In this document: piece by piece, positions 61,797-64,000 of the stretch
How positions within the stretch are numbered: the stretch's first letter is position 1
How the letters are laid out: each line of letters begins with the position of its first letter
Assembly: GCF_001185345.1 (NCBI RefSeq)
Contig: NZ_KQ236746.1
Location: forward strand, 23,553-87,552
Direction: 5' to 3'
DNA: 64,000 nucleotides
Source of the DNA: Dorea sp. D27
GTDB lineage: Bacteria; Bacillota; Clostridia; Lachnospirales; Lachnospiraceae
Translations under genes and position numbers: made by a program
Notes under the pieces: generated by a model
Seen by the model: the letters and a program-made list of their open reading frames with translations, nothing else
Database searches by the model: none
Told to the model about the DNA's origin: nothing

Positions 61797-62681
61797 ATGT
61801 CTAAGAATAAGGAAAAGAAAGTTAGAGAGAAGATCAACTGGAAAAAAGAAGCAAAGCTGGCTCCGGGCTATATCGTCATCATTTTGTGGGTATTATTTAC
61901 CTTGATGCTGCTTGGCTGGATTATCGCGGCCAGTCTGTCAACCACCGGAGATATATTCGCGGGGAAGGCGCTGAAGTTCCCTTCCGGGCTTCATTTTGAA
62001 AACTATATCGAGGCGTGGGGATCCGGAGGTGTCGCTACCTTCTTCATGAATTCCCTGATGTACTCGATCGTATCCTGTATACTGCTCATACTGATATGTG
62101 CGCCTGCGGCATATGTTCTGGCCAGATTTACGTTCCTTGGCAATAAGATTATCCAGACCGGGTTCGTATCGGCGATGGGCGTACCGATTACGATGATTGT
62201 GCTTCCGCTGTTCTGCATCGTCGCTAACATGGGGATCCTGAACAGTATCGTGGCGAGCAAGGCGACACTGATGTTTTTGTATATAGGCATTAACATACCA
62301 TATACGACCATATTCCTGCTGACGTTCTTTGCGAACCTTTCTCGTACCTATGAGGAAGCGGCGGCTATCGACGGCTGTCCTCCGACGAAGACATTCTGGA
62401 AGATCATGTTCCCGATGGCGCAGTCAGGAATTGTGACAGTGACAATCTTTAACTTCATCAATATATGGAATGAATACTTCCTGTCCCTCATATTCGCAAA
62501 CAGCGACGCGCTGCGTCCTGTAGCCGTAGGACTATACGGAATGCTTCAGTCCATGCAGTACACGGGCAACTGGTCTGGTATGTTTGCGGCCGTCGTCATC
62601 GTGTTCCTGCCGACATTTATCCTTTATATCTTCTTGTCGGAGAAGATTATCGGCGGTGTTACCGGTGGCATCAAAGGTTAA
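61797..62681 (+). CDS. ABC sugar permease 2 (MalG/UgpE-type)
   Basis: 294 residues, a basic N-terminal 25 residues then six membrane segments, EAA loop YEEAAAIDGCPPTKTFWKIM near residue 185. Ribosome site AGGAAGGAGGAGCG precedes ATG 61797. Confidence 0.86.
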   Translation: MSKNKEKKVREKINWKKEAKLAPGYIVIILWVLFTLMLLGWIIAASLSTTGDIFAGKALKFPSGLHFENYIEAWGSGGVATFFMNSLMYSIVSCILLILICAPAAYVLARFTFLGNKIIQTGFVSAMGVPITMIVLPLFCIVANMGILNSIVASKATLMFLYIGINIPYTTIFLLTFFANLSRTYEEAAAIDGCPPTKTFWKIMFPMAQSGIVTVTIFNFINIWNEYFLSLIFANSDALRPVAVGLYGMLQSMQYTGNWSGMFAAVVIVFLPTFILYIFLSEKIIGGVTGGIKG

Positions 62682-62721
62682 CTGTTACTGTTGAATAAGA
62701 ATAGAGCTTGGAGGAAAGACA

Positions 62722-63648
62722 ATGAATAAACCGGTATTGGTCATCATGGCGGCAGGAATGGGCAGCCGCTATGGTGGATTGAAACAGATTGACCCAGTAG
62801 ACGAAGAAGGACATATTATCATGGATTTCTCCATGTTTGATGCGAAGAGGGCTGGATTTGAAAAGGTCATCTTCATCATCAAGAGGGAGAACGAGGCTGA
62901 CTTCAAGGCGGCCGTGGGTGACCGTATGGCGAAGTACATGGATGTATCCTATGCGTTCCAGGAGATTGATAATATTCCAGACGGCTATCAGGTTCCGGAA
63001 GGGCGTGTAAAGCCATGGGGAACGGCTCACGCTGTCTTAAGCTGCATCAATCAGATCGATGGTCCGTTTGCGGTCATCAATGCAGACGACTACTATGGAC
63101 AGGAAGCGTTCCGGCTTATCTATGACTATCTTGCATCCCATGAGGATGATGATAAATACCGCTACACCATGGTCGGCTATGAGCTTGGCAATACGGTAAC
63201 GGATAACGGGCATGTGGCACGTGGCATATGCGATATGAACGAAGAAGGCGAGCTACAAGCCATCCATGAGAGGACGCGCATTGAGAAGCGGGACGACGGA
63301 ATCGCCTTCACGGAGGATGACGGCAAGACGTGGGTGAACGTACCCGCTGATACGACGGTGTCCATGAACATGTGGGGATTTACGCGTAGCATCCTGGAGG
63401 AAGTCGAGGCCGGTTTCCCGGCATTCCTGGACGAGGGGCTCAAGGTCAATCCGATGAAATGCGAGTATTTCCTGCCGGCCGTAGTAAGTGACCTGCTCGG
63501 TGAGGGCAAGGCTGCGGTTGCGGTGCTTAAATCTGCGGATAAGTGGTACGGTGTTACGTACAAAGAGGATAAGCCTGTCGTCATGGCAGCAATAAAAAAG
63601 ATGAAAGAAGATGGCATCTATCCGGCTCATCTTTGGGAGGAAGCGTAA
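62722..63648 (+). CDS. Sugar-1-phosphate nucleotidyltransferase
   Basis: 308 residues. N-terminal nucleotidyltransferase fold with MAAGMGSRYGGLKQ (phosphate loop, residues 9-22) and the metal Asp in INADDYYGQ near residue 117. In this operon it likely converts N-acetylhexosamine 1-phosphate made by the kinase into a UDP-sugar, or acts on galactose 1-phosphate. It overlaps the kinase gene by one base (TAATG). Class I UTP-sugar transferases such as GalU have a different length and motif spacing. Substrate inferred. Confidence 0.82.
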   Translation: MNKPVLVIMAAGMGSRYGGLKQIDPVDEEGHIIMDFSMFDAKRAGFEKVIFIIKRENEADFKAAVGDRMAKYMDVSYAFQEIDNIPDGYQVPEGRVKPWGTAHAVLSCINQIDGPFAVINADDYYGQEAFRLIYDYLASHEDDDKYRYTMVGYELGNTVTDNGHVARGICDMNEEGELQAIHERTRIEKRDDGIAFTEDDGKTWVNVPADTTVSMNMWGFTRSILEEVEAGFPAFLDEGLKVNPMKCEYFLPAVVSDLLGEGKAAVAVLKSADKWYGVTYKEDKPVVMAAIKKMKEDGIYPAHLWEEA

Positions 63649-64000
63649 TGTCACAGATAACAAGGGAGCAGCGTGATGAGGTAATTGCGCATTTCCAGTA
63701 TGAAGGTATGCTGGTAGAGGAAGGTCCATATGGAAGTGGACATATCAACGATACGTTCCTGCTCGTGTTCGAGATTGCTGAGATGGGACAGATTAAAGTG
63801 ATTCTTCAGCGGATGAACAAGGACGTATTCGAGAAGCCGGTGGAACTTATGGAGAATATCCTTGGTGTTACGTCCTACCTCAGGCAACAGATTATAGAAA
63901 ACGGCGGAGACCCGGAGAGGGAGACGCTTAATGTGATTCCCACCGTGGATGGACGGCCATACTATCTGGATTCCAGGGGCGACTACTGGCGGTCCTATAA
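63648..64000 (+). CDS. N-acetylhexosamine 1-kinase-like protein, 3' end outside the window
   Basis: First 117 codons of an aminoglycoside-phosphotransferase-fold kinase. The start TAATG overlap and the sequence GSGHINDTFLL, ILQRMNKDVF and LMENI match the N-terminal lobe of NahK (LnpB), which phosphorylates GlcNAc and GalNAc at C1 after the GH112 reaction. The gene is still open at the window end. Confidence 0.8.
   Translation, partial: MSQITREQRDEVIAHFQYEGMLVEEGPYGSGHINDTFLLVFEIAEMGQIKVILQRMNKDVFEKPVELMENILGVTSYLRQQIIENGGDPERETLNVIPTVDGRPYYLDSRGDYWRSY

Noticed and set aside
1..64000. CRISPR array, prophage or insertion sequence
   Set aside because: No regularly spaced repeats, integrase, transposase or phage structural genes were found; the only repeats are the three GGGGACGGGG palindromes.

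Overview
The window looks like chromosomal DNA of a gut anaerobe of the Firmicutes, most likely a Lachnospiraceae-type Clostridium. Reasons: AGGAGG-type ribosome sites throughout, TTGACA/TATAAT promoters with 16-18 bp spacing, a class B sortase, an rpsF-ssb-rpsR operon, oxygen-sensitive radical chemistry (glycyl radical enzyme plus activase) and several host-derived-glycan or Maillard-product catabolic operons. I cannot name the species. No rRNA, phage, insertion sequence or CRISPR array is visible; there is one tRNA (Cys).

Layout. 0-6.4 kb: an operon of a DASS-type anion transporter, CoA-acylating aldehyde dehydrogenase, a two-subunit NDP-forming acyl-CoA ligase and an iron alcohol dehydrogenase. 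Together these would activate a carboxylate to its CoA ester and reduce it twice to an alcohol; sulfoacetate to isethionate is my best guess, succinate to 4-hydroxybutyrate the main alternative. 6.5-15.5 kb: PanE-like reductase, two tandem membrane GGDEF proteins, a ThrE-type exporter, a regulator with two wHTH domains, and a hybrid histidine kinase. 15.6-19.5 kb: 2-amino-4-ketopentanoate thiolase (ortAB) with a YkvI-type transporter and a divergent FadR-type regulator, without the rest of the ornithine pathway. 19.6-23.8 kb: YgjP-like metalloprotein, an MFS efflux pump preceded by a 7-codon leader peptide, a PucR/CdaR-type regulator, a LUD protein and tRNA-Cys.

24.3-35 kb: a sugar operon of 2-hydroxyacid dehydrogenase, an ABC importer with two different permeases, class II aldolase and iron alcohol dehydrogenase, followed by an FGGY kinase and a SorC/LsrR-type regulator, then moaC. 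35.2-40.8 kb: an anaerobic module of Zn alcohol dehydrogenase, glycyl radical activase and glycyl radical enzyme, divergent from a LacI regulator, with matching operators at both promoters. 40.8-41.8 kb: flavodoxin and zinc-ribbon membrane protein. 42-49.4 kb: a fructoselysine/psicoselysine (frl) operon with its own ABC importer and GntR regulator.

49.4-55 kb: housekeeping genes (cysteine desulfidase, sortase B, DUF951, rpsF-ssb-rpsR) interrupted by a decayed DUF4143 ATPase fragment, then a cytidylate-kinase-like gene. 55.2-64 kb: the galacto-N-biose/lacto-N-biose pathway: GH112 phosphorylase, an AraC regulator, an ABC importer, a sugar-1-phosphate nucleotidyltransferase and the start of an N-acetylhexosamine 1-kinase gene cut by the window end. 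Long GGGGACGGGG-type palindromes recur at 20.1, 23.0 and 35.0 kb, always just after a stop codon.
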